Positions 1 to 7,666 of a stretch of 64,000 nt of DNA are shown here, one piece after another (positions within the stretch are counted from its first letter, which is position 1; every line of letters starts with the position of its first letter). A program made the translations under genes and the position numbers. The notes under the pieces are model-generated. The model made no database searches. It was not told the DNA's origin and saw nothing but the letters and a program-made list of their open reading frames with translations. The DNA is from Neobacillus thermocopriae (GTDB taxonomy: Bacteria > Bacillota > Bacilli > Bacillales > Cytobacillaceae), in contig NZ_JAAIUV010000007.1 of the NCBI RefSeq assembly GCF_010975035.1, forward strand, positions 1 to 64,000, read 5' to 3'.

Positions 1-35
1 TGACGTACTACAATCATTATCGTGGACAGTGGAAT

Positions 36-72
36 TTAAAAAAGCTGCCGCCTGTAAAATACAGACAGCAGC
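36..72 (-). terminator. Terminator downstream of yjbQ-like gene
   Basis: Read on the minus strand, the arms GCTGC and GCAGC plus an inner CTGT/ACAG pairing form a hairpin that runs into a T-tract at about 43-36. It lies 60 bases past the stop of the minus-strand YjbQ gene. Confidence 0.55.
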
Positions 73-131
73 TTCAACAAGTTGCCTAGGCTTTTTTAAA
101 ATGTCCTTTACAAAGGGTACACTTTACCGTT

Positions 132-536
132 TCAGAGGCTTTTTATTATTTTTACATAAAATGTCCGTGTCCGAGGACCGTCAAACTCACAAAAATAAAT
201 ACCTTGCCATGTGCCTAGAAGCAGCCGTCCTTCTGTAACAATGACATGCTGGGATGTACCGACTGTACTTGCCTTCATATGAGCGGCTGTGTTTCCTTCC
301 AAATGACGATCTTGCTCATGATGCCAAGGATACACTTCATCAAATCGGCGAATCATATCCCGTTTCACGTCAGGATCCGCATTTTCGTTAATGGTTATTC
401 CGGCTGTTGTATGTGGACAATAAACAACAACGGCACCTTCCATCATATGGTTTTTGTGAATAAATTCTTGAACTTGATGGGTAACCTCGATCATTTGGTC
501 GCGTTGAGTTGTTTGTAAAGTGAATTTTTTAAGCAT
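132..536 (-). CDS. YjbQ/UPF0047 family protein
   Basis: The 134-residue product belongs to the YjbQ (UPF0047) family of small trimeric beta-proteins. E. coli YjbQ shows weak thiamine-phosphate-synthase-like activity, but the true role is unsettled. Family marks visible here are the [16 protein letters not shown] block near residue 45 and the C-terminal [20 protein letters not shown] stretch. The frame opens six codons upstream at 554. The ATG at 536 is preferred because AAGGAAG sits about 6 bases before it and the product then begins MLKKFTLQT as expected for the family. It is monocistronic with its own terminator. Confidence 0.85.
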   Translation of the reverse strand: MLKKFTLQTTQRDQMIEVTHQVQEFIHKNHMMEGAVVVYCPHTTAGITINENADPDVKRDMIRRFDEVYPWHHEQDRHLEGNTAAHMKASTVGTSQHVIVTEGRLLLGTWQGIYFCEFDGPRTRTFYVKIIKSL

Positions 537-749
537 GGTTTTCTTCCTTTTCATGTTTGCTTAAGTGAAATTTTATCATAAGAAAGGGAATTTTTGTAAC
601 GATCCTAGCCTACTTTTTGTCTCTAAAAGGATTAAAGATGTTAAAATCTAGGAAAGGGCTTTTGGAATGATAGGTTGGTATGAAGACAAATGTTTGGGAC
701 GAATGTACACAATCTCCAAAAACAAAATTACTAGATGGAGGTCTTCATT

Positions 750-1040
750 ATGATACAAATCCTTTTTTGGCCTTGTATGCTTGTTTCCCTATTTCTCGCT
801 GTATTGGCGATTTGCCTTCAAAAGCCGAAGTATCTAGTGATTTCCTCACTACTCATTTTACCTTTATCCGTCTATCTAGCGGCTACTCCTCGATTTTATA
901 TTTGGGGCTTAACTTTTCCATTCTTTTATGTAGGCGCTGCCATTTCGACAAAGAAGAACCTGAGGTGGTTATCCAGTTTATTGGTTGCCCCTAATTTTTT
1001 TCTAATCGGATGGCTTGGGATTACCGTTTTACGTCAATAA
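750..1040 (+). CDS. Small membrane protein, three or four TM segments
   Basis: The 96-residue product is strongly hydrophobic, with likely membrane helices at about residues 2-20, 28-45, 50-68 and 75-93. It has no signal-peptidase site and no motif I recognise. The start at 750 is chosen over the in-frame ATG at 735 because GGAGG at 738-742 lies 7 bases before 750, so the upstream ATG overlaps the ribosome binding site. It stands alone between yjbQ and a possible small reading frame. Function unknown. Confidence 0.6.
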   Translation: MIQILFWPCMLVSLFLAVLAICLQKPKYLVISSLLILPLSVYLAATPRFYIWGLTFPFFYVGAAISTKKNLRWLSSLLVAPNFFLIGWLGITVLRQ

Positions 1041-1060
1041 TTCTTTATGGAGAGAGTGGA

Positions 1061-1144
1061 ATGGAACAACAAGTAAGTTTCGTTTGTAATATTAGTAAAG
1101 CGTGTACCCTAGTCAATCCAATAGAACTAGTTTGCATCACTTAA
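1061..1144 (+). CDS. Possible 27-residue small protein
   Basis: ATG at 1061 follows GGAGAGAG (1049-1056) at suitable spacing and opens a 27-codon frame ending in TAA. The product begins MEQQVSFVC and has three cysteines. It lies 20 bases downstream of the membrane-protein gene and could be translated from the same transcript. Nothing in it is recognisable and short frames with a plausible Shine-Dalgarno arise by chance, so confidence is low. Confidence 0.22.
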   Translation: MEQQVSFVCNISKACTLVNPIELVCIT

Positions 1145-1223
1145 GTGTTATTGAAATAAAACGGCAGTTCGTGATCTTATGGTGATTGGTAAAAAACGAT
1201 TTTCATAAAGGAGGAATCTCATT

Positions 1224-1652
1224 ATGTACGAACCAAAAACAAAAGAAACGAATCATAGTGTTATTGAGTTTATTGAGAATGTTGAAAGTCCTAAAAAACG
1301 TGAAGATGCTTATAAGTTGTTAGAAATTTTCACAGAAGCAACTGGGTATGAAGCAAAAATGTGGGGGACAAGTATTATCGGCTTTGGCTCTTATCACTAT
1401 AAATACGAATCTGGACACGAGGGAGATGCTCCTCTCGTCGGCTTTTCTCCCCGCAAGGCAAAAATCAGTTTGTATTTGGCACCCGGTGAACCTAAACGAG
1501 AGGAATTATTGGAAAAATTAGGAAAATACACAACAGGAAAAGCGTGTGTATACATCAATAAGGTTGCAGATATTGATGTCAATGTATTAAAAGAATTAAT
1601 TAAAGAATCGGTCCGGTTTTTACAAGAAAAGTACCCGAGTCAGAATGAATAA
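1224..1652 (+). CDS. DUF1801 domain protein
   Basis: The 142-residue cytosolic protein matches the DUF1801 (YdhG-like) fold: an N-terminal helix pair with VESPKKREDAYKLLEIF, the central MWGTSIIGFGSYHYKY strand motif, and the Y-L-A-P-G-E block near residue 90 followed by GKACVYINK. Biochemical function is not established for the family. AAAGGAGGAATC precedes the ATG. It is likely monocistronic. The next gene is separated by a T-box leader. Confidence 0.85.
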   Translation: MYEPKTKETNHSVIEFIENVESPKKREDAYKLLEIFTEATGYEAKMWGTSIIGFGSYHYKYESGHEGDAPLVGFSPRKAKISLYLAPGEPKREELLEKLGKYTTGKACVYINKVADIDVNVLKELIKESVRFLQEKYPSQNE

Positions 1653-1800
1653 AGGGGAGGTATATTTAGTCATTTATTTTTTAGTCGAGGAAGAAATCCA
1701 TGGTAATGTTAGGTGATGCATTCGAAAATAAGAAATTTAAAAAAATAGTGTACTTTTTTAGTGAATTACGTTATTCTAAGAACTATCAAAAAAATAAGAT

Positions 1801-2040
1801 TCATACGATGATAGGTTTTCAGTAGTCTTATTATCCCTGTTAAAGAGAGCCAGTGGGTGGTGCGAACTGGTACAAATAATTAAGACGAATTTCGTTCCTG
1901 GAGTATCTTTTTCGACCTTTGGAAGGAAAAGACGGATTGTCTCGATAACGACAGCAAAGTGGAGATGTTCATCTCAATTTAGGGTGGTACCGCGGTCAAA
2001 AGCCGTCCCTGTGTTATTAACGCAGAGACGGCTTTTTTAT
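1801..2040 (+). promoter_or_regulatory. T-box leader with antiterminator and terminator
   Basis: The T-box core AGGGTGGTACCGCG lies at 1981-1994, followed by a strong terminator (AGCCGTC/GACGGCT arms, 2000-2036, then T6). Upstream are Stem I features: the AGTA loop motif at 1821, AGAGAG at 1844-1849, and a distal hairpin CCAGT...ACTGG at 1850-1870. GTCTT (1825-1829) pairs with AAGAC (1882-1886). T-boxes sense an uncharged tRNA and then allow readthrough into the gene 30 bases downstream, here an NSS-type transporter. The specifier loop 3' strand (1887-1896) most easily offers TTC or TTT (Phe), but this assignment is inference. Confidence 0.93.
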
Positions 2041-2068
2041 TTTATTCAAAAAGGAAGGAGTAAAGAGT

Positions 2069-3409
2069 TTGAAAACGAAAGAACAATGGTCATCGAAGAT
2101 TGGCTTTATTTTGGCAGCAGCAGGCTCTGCCATAGGACTTGGAGCAATATGGAAGTTTCCTTATATTGCCGGTGTGAGTGGAGGAGGGGCATTCTTTGTC
2201 ATCTTTACTCTTTTCACTTTATTTTTAGGTCTTCCACTTCTGATGGCAGAGTTTGTCATTGGGCGAAAAACACAGAAAAATGCGATTGACGCTTATAAGG
2301 AACTTGCGCCCAATTCAAAATGGCATTGGATTGGATACATGGGAATTGTGACTTGCTTTATTTTGCTCTCATTCTACAGTGTGATTGGCGGCTGGATTAT
2401 TGTGTATTTATGGAAGGCTATAACAGGCCAGCTGAATGGGCTTGACCAATCGGAGTATGCCGAGTTGTTTGGGGCGACTATTTCTAACCCCTATATCAGT
2501 GTGTTCGTTCAGTTCCTTTTCATGTTATTCACTATTGTCGTTGTGGCGAAAGGTGTTCAAAAAGGGATTGAGAAAACCAGTCAAGTCATGATGCCAGTCT
2601 TATTTATTTTGTTTATCGTATTAATTATCCGTTCCCTAACTTTAGATCATGCAATGGAAGGCGTTCTCTTCTTATTTAAGCCGGATTTTAGCAAAGTCAC
2701 AGCGGAAACGATTTTGTTTGCATTAGGTCAATCTTTTTTTGCATTAAGTATCGGAGTTTCCGTTATGGTTACTTATAGTTCATATTTATCAAAGGCAGAA
2801 AACTTATTCCGGTCTGCTTTTTCGATTGTCATGATGAATTTGTTTATCATTATTTTGGCTGGTTTGGCGATCTTCCCGGCTGTTTTCTCTTTTGGTTTAA
2901 AACCAGATGCAGGCCCTGTTTTATTGTTTAATGTGTTGCCAAATGTGTTTGATCAGATGGCATTTGGCATGGTCTTTTTTGTCGCCTTTTTAATTCTATT
3001 TTTATTTGCTGCCCTTACGTCCGCTTTTTCAATGCTTGAGATCATTGTGACGGTATTGGCCAAAGGTGATGCCAAGAAAAGGGAGAGATGGTCTTGGATC
3101 ATTGGTCTGGCAATTTTTGTTTTTGGCATTCCGTCTGCCTTGTCATTTGGGGTATTAAGTGATGTGCTGATATTTGGAAAATCGATTTTTGATGTGGCTG
3201 ATTATCTGGTGAGCAACATACTGCTACCAGTTGGCTCCTTGTTAATCGCTGTCTTTGTTCCTTTGAAAATAAAAAAATCGGCCTTGTATGAGGAATTCTC
3301 AACAGGGGGAGGTATTCCTTATCACTTGTTTCAATTATGGTTTTTCTTAATTCGGTTTGTAGCACCGATAGCGATTTTAATGGTTTGCTATCATGTGATA
3401 AGGGGATAG
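2069..3409 (+). CDS. Sodium-dependent amino acid transporter (NSS/SNF family)
   Basis: The 446-residue protein is a bacterial neurotransmitter:sodium symporter homologue. TM1 carries the family signature [17 protein letters not shown], which forms the Na+ and substrate site, and about 11-12 hydrophobic segments follow. Bacterial relatives (LeuT, TnaT, MhsT) import hydrophobic or aromatic amino acids with Na+. Translation starts at TTG 2069, since GGAAGGAG (2053-2060) is 8 bases upstream and no ATG fits. The T-box in front means expression rises when one specific tRNA is uncharged, so the substrate should be that amino acid; Phe is the tentative reading. Transport of tryptophan for the catabolic region is an alternative. 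Confidence 0.9.
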   Translation: MKTKEQWSSKIGFILAAAGSAIGLGAIWKFPYIAGVSGGGAFFVIFTLFTLFLGLPLLMAEFVIGRKTQKNAIDAYKELAPNSKWHWIGYMGIVTCFILLSFYSVIGGWIIVYLWKAITGQLNGLDQSEYAELFGATISNPYISVFVQFLFMLFTIVVVAKGVQKGIEKTSQVMMPVLFILFIVLIIRSLTLDHAMEGVLFLFKPDFSKVTAETILFALGQSFFALSIGVSVMVTYSSYLSKAENLFRSAFSIVMMNLFIIILAGLAIFPAVFSFGLKPDAGPVLLFNVLPNVFDQMAFGMVFFVAFLILFLFAALTSAFSMLEIIVTVLAKGDAKKRERWSWIIGLAIFVFGIPSALSFGVLSDVLIFGKSIFDVADYLVSNILLPVGSLLIAVFVPLKIKKSALYEEFSTGGGIPYHLFQLWFFLIRFVAPIAILMVCYHVIRG

Positions 3410-3418
3410 AATTTTAGG

Positions 3419-3457
3419 CCAATAAGAAGCTCGGCTTTTTACCGAGCTTCTTATTGG
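3419..3457. terminator. 16-bp perfect inverted repeat between convergent genes
   Basis: CCAATAAGAAGCTCGG (3419-3434) and its exact complement (3442-3457) enclose a 7-base loop. It lies between the NSS gene (+) and the NUDIX gene (-) and probably terminates both. The U-tract is weak on either side. Confidence 0.65.
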
Positions 3458-3476
3458 TACCCAATTGTAATCGATG

Positions 3477-4094
3477 TCAATCAAAATAAACCTCTTTTTC
3501 TGGATTCTTTAGAAACGAAAAGGCCATTTCAATCTGTGACTTCGTATTTCGAGCAACGGACAAAGGAGGAAGCGCATCCTCTGAGAAAAAACCGACTTCA
3601 CTGGTCTCCAAGCCGCCTGCAGCCTGGCCGCCCACAATTTCACATTGGATGAACATTTTATAAATATGGTAGGGAGATGGAGGATGTGGATGGCATTTAT
3701 TATCTGCGACAGCCAGTAGCTTTACTGCTTTTACATCAAATCCTGCCTCTTCCTTCACTTCTTTCACGGCCACTTCTCCAGGTGTTAGGCCGATATCGGC
3801 CCATCCTCCTGGAAGTGCCCAGCCACCATCCATTTTTTCACGAACCATTAAAATTTTTCCGTCTTTAAAAACGACTGCTCGGATGTCTACCTTTGGAGTG
3901 GCATACCCGGTCTCATTGGCAAACAAATCTTTGATAGTTTTTTGATCCATTTCCGTATAATGACTTAAAATCTCCACACTTAACTTACGAATGGTCTCAA
4001 ACCGCTCCAGGTCATAGACATCTTTTGAATAGGTTAATCCAACTTGGGCTATGGACTGGAGCTGTTTAGCCCATTCCAGCCATTTCGGTTCCAC
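3477..4094 (-). CDS. NUDIX hydrolase with N-terminal helical domain
   Basis: The roughly 205-residue protein has an N-terminal helical domain beginning EPKWLEWAKQLQSIAQ, typical of the YjhB-type bacillary NUDIX enzymes. A NUDIX domain follows, with GGWADIGLTPGEVAVKEVKE and EEAGF giving the metal-binding GX5EX7REUXEEXGU box. Such enzymes cleave nucleoside diphosphates linked to another moiety; the substrate is unknown. I place the start at GTG 4094 because GGAG sits 8 bases before it and family members begin there. The frame stays open another 98 codons upstream, but that stretch overlaps the leader of the divergent MFS gene and looks unlike any protein domain. Confidence 0.85.
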   Translation of the reverse strand: MEPKWLEWAKQLQSIAQVGLTYSKDVYDLERFETIRKLSVEILSHYTEMDQKTIKDLFANETGYATPKVDIRAVVFKDGKILMVREKMDGGWALPGGWADIGLTPGEVAVKEVKEEAGFDVKAVKLLAVADNKCHPHPPSPYHIYKMFIQCEIVGGQAAGGLETSEVGFFSEDALPPLSVARNTKSQIEMAFSFLKNPEKEVYFD

Positions 4095-4277
4095 GATCAT
4101 CACTCCATGCTTGTCTAAAATATACTTAATATTACTATGTATATTATGAAAATTCATAATTTGACTTGGCATTTTTATTATTTTTTTGGGAACTTCCAGC
4201 TCATGGACCATCATTCCGTTTTGCCTGAAGGAAATTGCTGGGACAATAAAAATTAATTTTTTTCTTGTAAAAAATAC

Positions 4278-4306
4278 TTGCATTTCTCCTTCAAATGAAT
4301 TATTAT
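4278..4306 (+). promoter_or_regulatory. Promoter of the MFS exporter leader
   Basis: TTGCAT (4278-4283), a 17-base spacer and TATTAT (4301-4306) make a good sigma-A promoter. Transcription from about 4313 would give a leader of some 200 bases before the exporter start codon. Confidence 0.5.
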
Positions 4307-4343
4307 GGAATACACGAATAATAGAAGGGTGGATATAAAGCCG

Positions 4344-4355
4344 ATGAACAACTAA
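4344..4355 (+). CDS. Possible three-codon leader peptide (MNN)
   Basis: ATG AAC AAC TAA lies just after the predicted transcription start, with AGGGTGG (4326-4332) 11 bases before the ATG. Its stop codon lies inside the first arm of the leader pairing (4351-4361), where a paused ribosome would melt that arm. The same frame is open back to GTG 4329 and ATG 4305, but those lack a separate ribosome binding site. Translation is inferred, not shown. Confidence 0.3.
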   Translation: MNN

Positions 4356-4510
4356 TCCTATTTTAAGAAGAGCATTCGTATATAACACGGATATTTATTC
4401 TGGATAGGATTAGTGCAGGCTTTTTTAATATGAACAGGACAAGGTACATAGATGTACCTTGCCTTTTTGGTGCCTGATTTACCTCCTATCCAGATGTGGA
4501 AAAAGGAGGT
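4351..4510 (+). promoter_or_regulatory. Candidate attenuator with three exclusive pairings
   Basis: Three perfect pairings compete. P1 is ACTAATCCTAT (4351-4361) with its complement at 4404-4414. P2 is TCTGGATAGGA (4399-4409) with its complement at 4484-4494. P3 is ACCTCCT (4481-4487) with AGGAGGT (4504-4510), the exporter's Shine-Dalgarno. P1 and P2 share 4404-4409; P2 and P3 share 4484-4487. With P1 formed, P3 can hide the ribosome binding site. If P1 is opened, P2 forms and frees it. This is the logic of erm-type translational attenuation. A T-run at 4421-4426 shortly after P1 could also make P1 act as a terminator. Confidence 0.6.
4442..4468 (+). terminator. Hairpin with T-tract inside the MFS leader
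   Basis: AAGGTACAT and ATGTACCTT (4442-4459 region) form a perfect 9-bp stem with a two-base loop, followed by GCCTTTTT. It lies in the loop of P2 and may act as a transcriptional attenuator of the exporter gene. Confidence 0.45.
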
Positions 4511-4516
4511 TTTTTT

Positions 4517-5761
4517 ATGGAACAAACGAAAACAGAAATGACCATGGGAACATTGTTCCGTAATCGAGTCATACAGGTTATCTTATTATCAACGTTATTC
4601 CTTCAAATTGGAATTTGGGTGCGCAATTACTCCATCTTGTTATTTGTGGTGGAGAAAACCAATGAAAATCCAGTGGCTGTGTCACTCATTTCAGTAGCTG
4701 AATTTGCCCCGATTTTCTTGTTTTCCTTCATTGGGGGTACTTTTGCGGATCGCTGGCGTCCCAAACGGACGATGATCTGGTGTGATTTTCTAAGTGCCGT
4801 GTCGATTTTCATCGTATTGCTTACGCTTGTATTTGGAAGTTGGAAAGCGATTTTCTTCGCAACCCTTGTTTCTTCCATTCTGTCACAGTTCTCTCAGCCA
4901 TCAGGAATGAAGCTGTTTAAATTGCATGTTCCAGAAGAGCTGATTCAGATGGGGATGTCCATCTATCAAACCATGTTTGCTTTATTTATGATTCTTGGTC
5001 CGGTTCTCGGAACATTTGTTTATCAGCAATATGGCATTAACACAGCGATTGCTATCATGGGTGTTGCCTTCTTACTTTCTGCTGGTATTCTGTTCTTACT
5101 TCCAGCGGATTTTGAGGTAGAAGAAAAGAAAGAGAAGACAACGATCTGGCAGGAAATGAAAGCTGGGTTTAAATATGTTTTGAATAGCCGTGCGTTAACA
5201 CTTCTTGGCGGGACTTTTGCTGCAGCGGGATTGGCAATCGGACTTACTCAGCCACTTGCTGTTTTCCTTGTTACGGAACAGCTTGGACTACCGAAGGAAC
5301 AATTGCAATGGTTAATGGCAGCATTTGGTACTGGAATGATCCTTGGAGGCGGTTTGACGGTTGGATTAGCGAAAAAGACGCCGCCGCAAATTTTGCTTGC
5401 CTTAGGCTTAGCTGTGAATGCGATAGGATTTATGATTTATGGTATATCTGAAATGTTTTGGCTTACAATGGCCGTAGAGTTTATCACCGGTTTATTTATG
5501 CCTTGCATTCATATTGGTATCAATACAATGATCCTAAAGAATACAGAAGCTGCTTTCATCGGCCGGGTAAACGGGATTTTAAGCCCGATGTTTATGGGAG
5601 CCACGGTAATTACCATGACAGCTAGTGGCTGGCTAAAGCAAAAACTTTCACTTGTAACTATGTATGAAGGATCTGCGCTTTTATTTGTAGTAGGAATCCT
5701 TTTCTTGGTGCCGCTTTTTAAAGGAGCCACCACCATGTTGAAAAAAAGTGAAGAGGTATAA
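4517..5761 (+). CDS. MFS efflux transporter (Mef/MFS_3-like)
   Basis: The 414-residue protein has 12 predicted membrane helices. The MFS motif A-like loop GGTFADRWRPKRTM lies between TM2 and TM3, and a charged central loop is present near residue 200 (EVEEKKEK). Overall arrangement resembles the Mef-type macrolide exporters and other MFS_3 proteins, which expel small molecules using the proton gradient. The substrate cannot be read from sequence. ATG 4517 follows AAGGAGGT (4503-4510). The GTG at 4496 lies upstream of the ribosome binding site and is unlikely to be used. The elaborate leader suggests drug- or ribosome-inhibitor-inducible expression. A strong terminator follows. Confidence 0.85.
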   Translation: MEQTKTEMTMGTLFRNRVIQVILLSTLFLQIGIWVRNYSILLFVVEKTNENPVAVSLISVAEFAPIFLFSFIGGTFADRWRPKRTMIWCDFLSAVSIFIVLLTLVFGSWKAIFFATLVSSILSQFSQPSGMKLFKLHVPEELIQMGMSIYQTMFALFMILGPVLGTFVYQQYGINTAIAIMGVAFLLSAGILFLLPADFEVEEKKEKTTIWQEMKAGFKYVLNSRALTLLGGTFAAAGLAIGLTQPLAVFLVTEQLGLPKEQLQWLMAAFGTGMILGGGLTVGLAKKTPPQILLALGLAVNAIGFMIYGISEMFWLTMAVEFITGLFMPCIHIGINTMILKNTEAAFIGRVNGILSPMFMGATVITMTASGWLKQKLSLVTMYEGSALLFVVGILFLVPLFKGATTMLKKSEEV

Positions 5762-5770
5762 GTAGGAAAA

Positions 5771-5800
5771 AGGAGCTTGTGGATGCAAGCTCCTTTTTTA
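5771..5800 (+). terminator. Terminator after MFS gene
   Basis: GGAGCTTG and CAAGCTCC arms (5772-5793) with a 6-base loop are followed by T7. It ends the exporter transcript. Confidence 0.9.
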
Positions 5801-5984
5801 TTTAATAGGAACATTAAAAAAAGTCTGACCATTAGGACCCATGTTATTTCAAGAAATAAAGTTTGCTTTTGTATGATAGGAGGTACTAGTGTTTAAAAAT
5901 TTTTATATGATAGACATGGAAGAAGGCTGTGATGAATTTTCGGTTCTTCACAACCTGTAAGATGGAATGAGGGTTATGAAAACA

Positions 5985-6188
5985 TTAGATCCATGAAAAT
6001 CCTCTTCTATGGTGGTCTCTTCTGTCGTGATCGCGGTCATGATCTCTTCTGTCCTCATTCTCAATAATGACTTTGTCCGCACGGATAATCACTCGATCTG
6101 CATCAATTACCACACGTTTTCTTCTCTCATCACTCATGCCTAGCACATTATCGTGAAAATCATTAAATCCTCTTCTTTCTTTTGACAC
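5985..6188 (-). CDS. Small hydrophilic Asp/Arg/His-rich protein
   Basis: The 67-residue product is highly charged. A central repeat-like stretch, RVVIDADRVIIRADKVIIENED, alternates hydrophobic and charged residues like a short beta-solenoid, and the tail is built from DRDHDRR-type repeats ending GFSWI. GTG 6188 is chosen because GGGAGGG lies 6 bases before it; upstream ATG codons at 6296 lack a ribosome binding site. I do not recognise a family. The composition recalls small spore-associated or metal-binding proteins of bacilli, but that is speculation. Confidence 0.55.
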   Translation of the reverse strand: MSKERRGFNDFHDNVLGMSDERRKRVVIDADRVIIRADKVIIENEDRRDHDRDHDRRDHHRRGFSWI

Positions 6189-6370
6189 GTCATTCCCTCC
6201 CTTCTTCCTTATAATGAATAAAATATGCTTGTACAAAAAAAGTGCTTGGACACATTTCTCTTTTTTTAATGAGATTGTTTTGATAGAAAAGGACAAAAAT
6301 ATGTAACAATGCTTTTTATCTTATAAAATAAGAGTATGCTAAAATAATTTTGTACAAGATAGGAGGTTTA

Positions 6371-6829
6371 ATGGAAATGACTTTATATAAAATTCTTGTA
6401 TTTATACATATATTTTCAGCAATAATGGGGGTCGGACCAGGATTTATTTTAACAACTGTTGTGAAATCTGGAAAAACAATGACTGAATTACGTCATTCTT
6501 ATGCTATCAGACATCGTTTGCACATTTTTGTCATGATTGGCGGCACATTATTGCTTGTTTCTGGTTTGGGCTTAGGTCTTTTAAACCCAGCTTTGTTCCG
6601 ACAGGGATGGTATGTCACAAGTCTGATCCTCTTTCTCATCGCCTTAGCTATCGGACCAGTTATGTTATCTCCTAGATCCAAACCGATTAAAGCGATGCTT
6701 GAATCTCATCAAGGTGAAGAGATACCGGAGGAATACTGGAAATTATCAAAAGAGCTTTTTAAGTATGAAAACCTCGAGAATTTTATTATTATGATTATTA
6801 TTGCCTTAATGATTTTAAAACCGTTTTAA
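6371..6829 (+). CDS. DUF2269 family membrane protein
   Basis: The roughly 152-residue integral membrane protein has four hydrophobic segments (about residues 5-25, 45-65, 75-95 and 130-150) and the IHIFSAIMGVGPGF and YAIRHRLHIFVMIGG segments typical of DUF2269. The role is unknown; relatives are small four-helix membrane proteins. TAGGAGG ends at 6366, so either ATG 6371 or ATG 6377 could be used. It is followed after 27 bases by a deacetylase gene with no terminator between, so the two are probably cotranscribed. Confidence 0.75.
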   Translation: MEMTLYKILVFIHIFSAIMGVGPGFILTTVVKSGKTMTELRHSYAIRHRLHIFVMIGGTLLLVSGLGLGLLNPALFRQGWYVTSLILFLIALAIGPVMLSPRSKPIKAMLESHQGEEIPEEYWKLSKELFKYENLENFIIMIIIALMILKPF

Positions 6830-6856
6830 TGTAAATCTAAATAGAAGTTGGTTGTT

Positions 6857-7558
6857 ATGATGAAAAAGAAATGGATCTTTAGTGGAATAGGGATTCTACT
6901 CTTTATTCTTTTACTTTTTAGCATCAATCAATTAATGAATTCGAGAACTTATCAATTATTTGGAGATTTGATCAGTCAGGTTGAGACCGATCAGAAAGTG
7001 GTTGCATTAACATTTGATGATGGACCGACAAACAGAAATTCGGATCTGCTGCCCCTTTTGGAAAAATATCATGCAAAGGCAACATTTTTTTTAATAGGTG
7101 CTGACATAGAAAAGTATCCCGATGAAGCGAAGAAATTAGTAGAGGCTGGGCATCAGATAGGAAATCATACTTATTCACATGATCGCATGGTCTTCAAAAC
7201 TCCATCATTTATTAAAAAAGAGATTGAGAGAACAGACCGCTTGATCCGAGAAGCAGGGTATAAAGGGGAAATTGTGTTTCGTCCACCGTATGGAAAAAAG
7301 CTTGTCGGTTTGCCTTATTATTTAAAAAAACATGACCGGAAGACGATATTATGGAACCTCGAGCCTGACAGTTACTTTTCTTCCGCATCAGACAAGATTA
7401 AATATATAAAGGAAAATATGAAACCAGGTTCCATTATCTTAATGCATCCTTGGTATGGTGATTCTGCAGAAGAGTTCAAAGCGATAGAAGGGATATTGCA
7501 GGAGTTGTCAAATGAAGGATATGAGTTCGTAACGGTAGAAGAGCTGATAGCTTCATAG
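6857..7558 (+). CDS. Membrane-anchored polysaccharide deacetylase
   Basis: The protein of about 233 residues starts with a charged-hydrophobic N-terminal signal anchor (MMKKKWIFSGIGILLFILLL). A NodB-homology domain follows: TFDDGPT carries the catalytic base and metal Asp, NHTYSH gives the two metal histidines, RPPYGKK follows, and ILMHPW holds the late His. These enzymes remove acetyl groups from peptidoglycan, chitin or similar glycans outside the membrane. The start is one of the tandem ATGs at 6857/6860; the TTG at 6848 is in frame but less likely. A bidirectional terminator follows immediately. Confidence 0.88.
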   Translation: MMKKKWIFSGIGILLFILLLFSINQLMNSRTYQLFGDLISQVETDQKVVALTFDDGPTNRNSDLLPLLEKYHAKATFFLIGADIEKYPDEAKKLVEAGHQIGNHTYSHDRMVFKTPSFIKKEIERTDRLIREAGYKGEIVFRPPYGKKLVGLPYYLKKHDRKTILWNLEPDSYFSSASDKIKYIKENMKPGSIILMHPWYGDSAEEFKAIEGILQELSNEGYEFVTVEELIAS

Positions 7559-7590
7559 AAAAACCGCTTGGATGACCAAGCGGTTTTTCT
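7559..7590. terminator. Bidirectional terminator
   Basis: AACCGCTTGG and CCAAGCGGTT arms with a 4-base loop are flanked by A5 and T5. It can terminate the deacetylase gene on + and the lipoprotein gene on -. Confidence 0.9.
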
Positions 7591-7666
7591 ATGCCAAGAA
7601 AGAATGTTGGAGAAATCCAAAACTATTTAAAGTAAGTGCTTTAGCAGTGAGGGGGCTTTCGTTTTT

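Noticed and set aside
4095-4388. 98-codon N-terminal extension of the NUDIX gene
   Set aside because: The frame is open, but the GTG at 4094 has the better ribosome binding site and fits the family start, and the extension overlaps the promoter and leader pairings of the divergent MFS gene.
4430-4477. 15-codon frame (Met-Asn-Arg-Thr-Arg...) in the MFS leader
   Set aside because: It lacks a convincing Shine-Dalgarno and lies across the 4442-4459 hairpin; the three-codon frame at 4344 fits the switch better. I keep it only as an alternative.
5889-5960. 23-codon frame starting at GTG behind TAGGAGGT
   Set aside because: The ribosome binding site is good, but the second half of the frame is an inverted repeat (AGG..GTGA..GAA / TTC..TCAC..CCT), and the product is unlike anything known; chance seems likelier.
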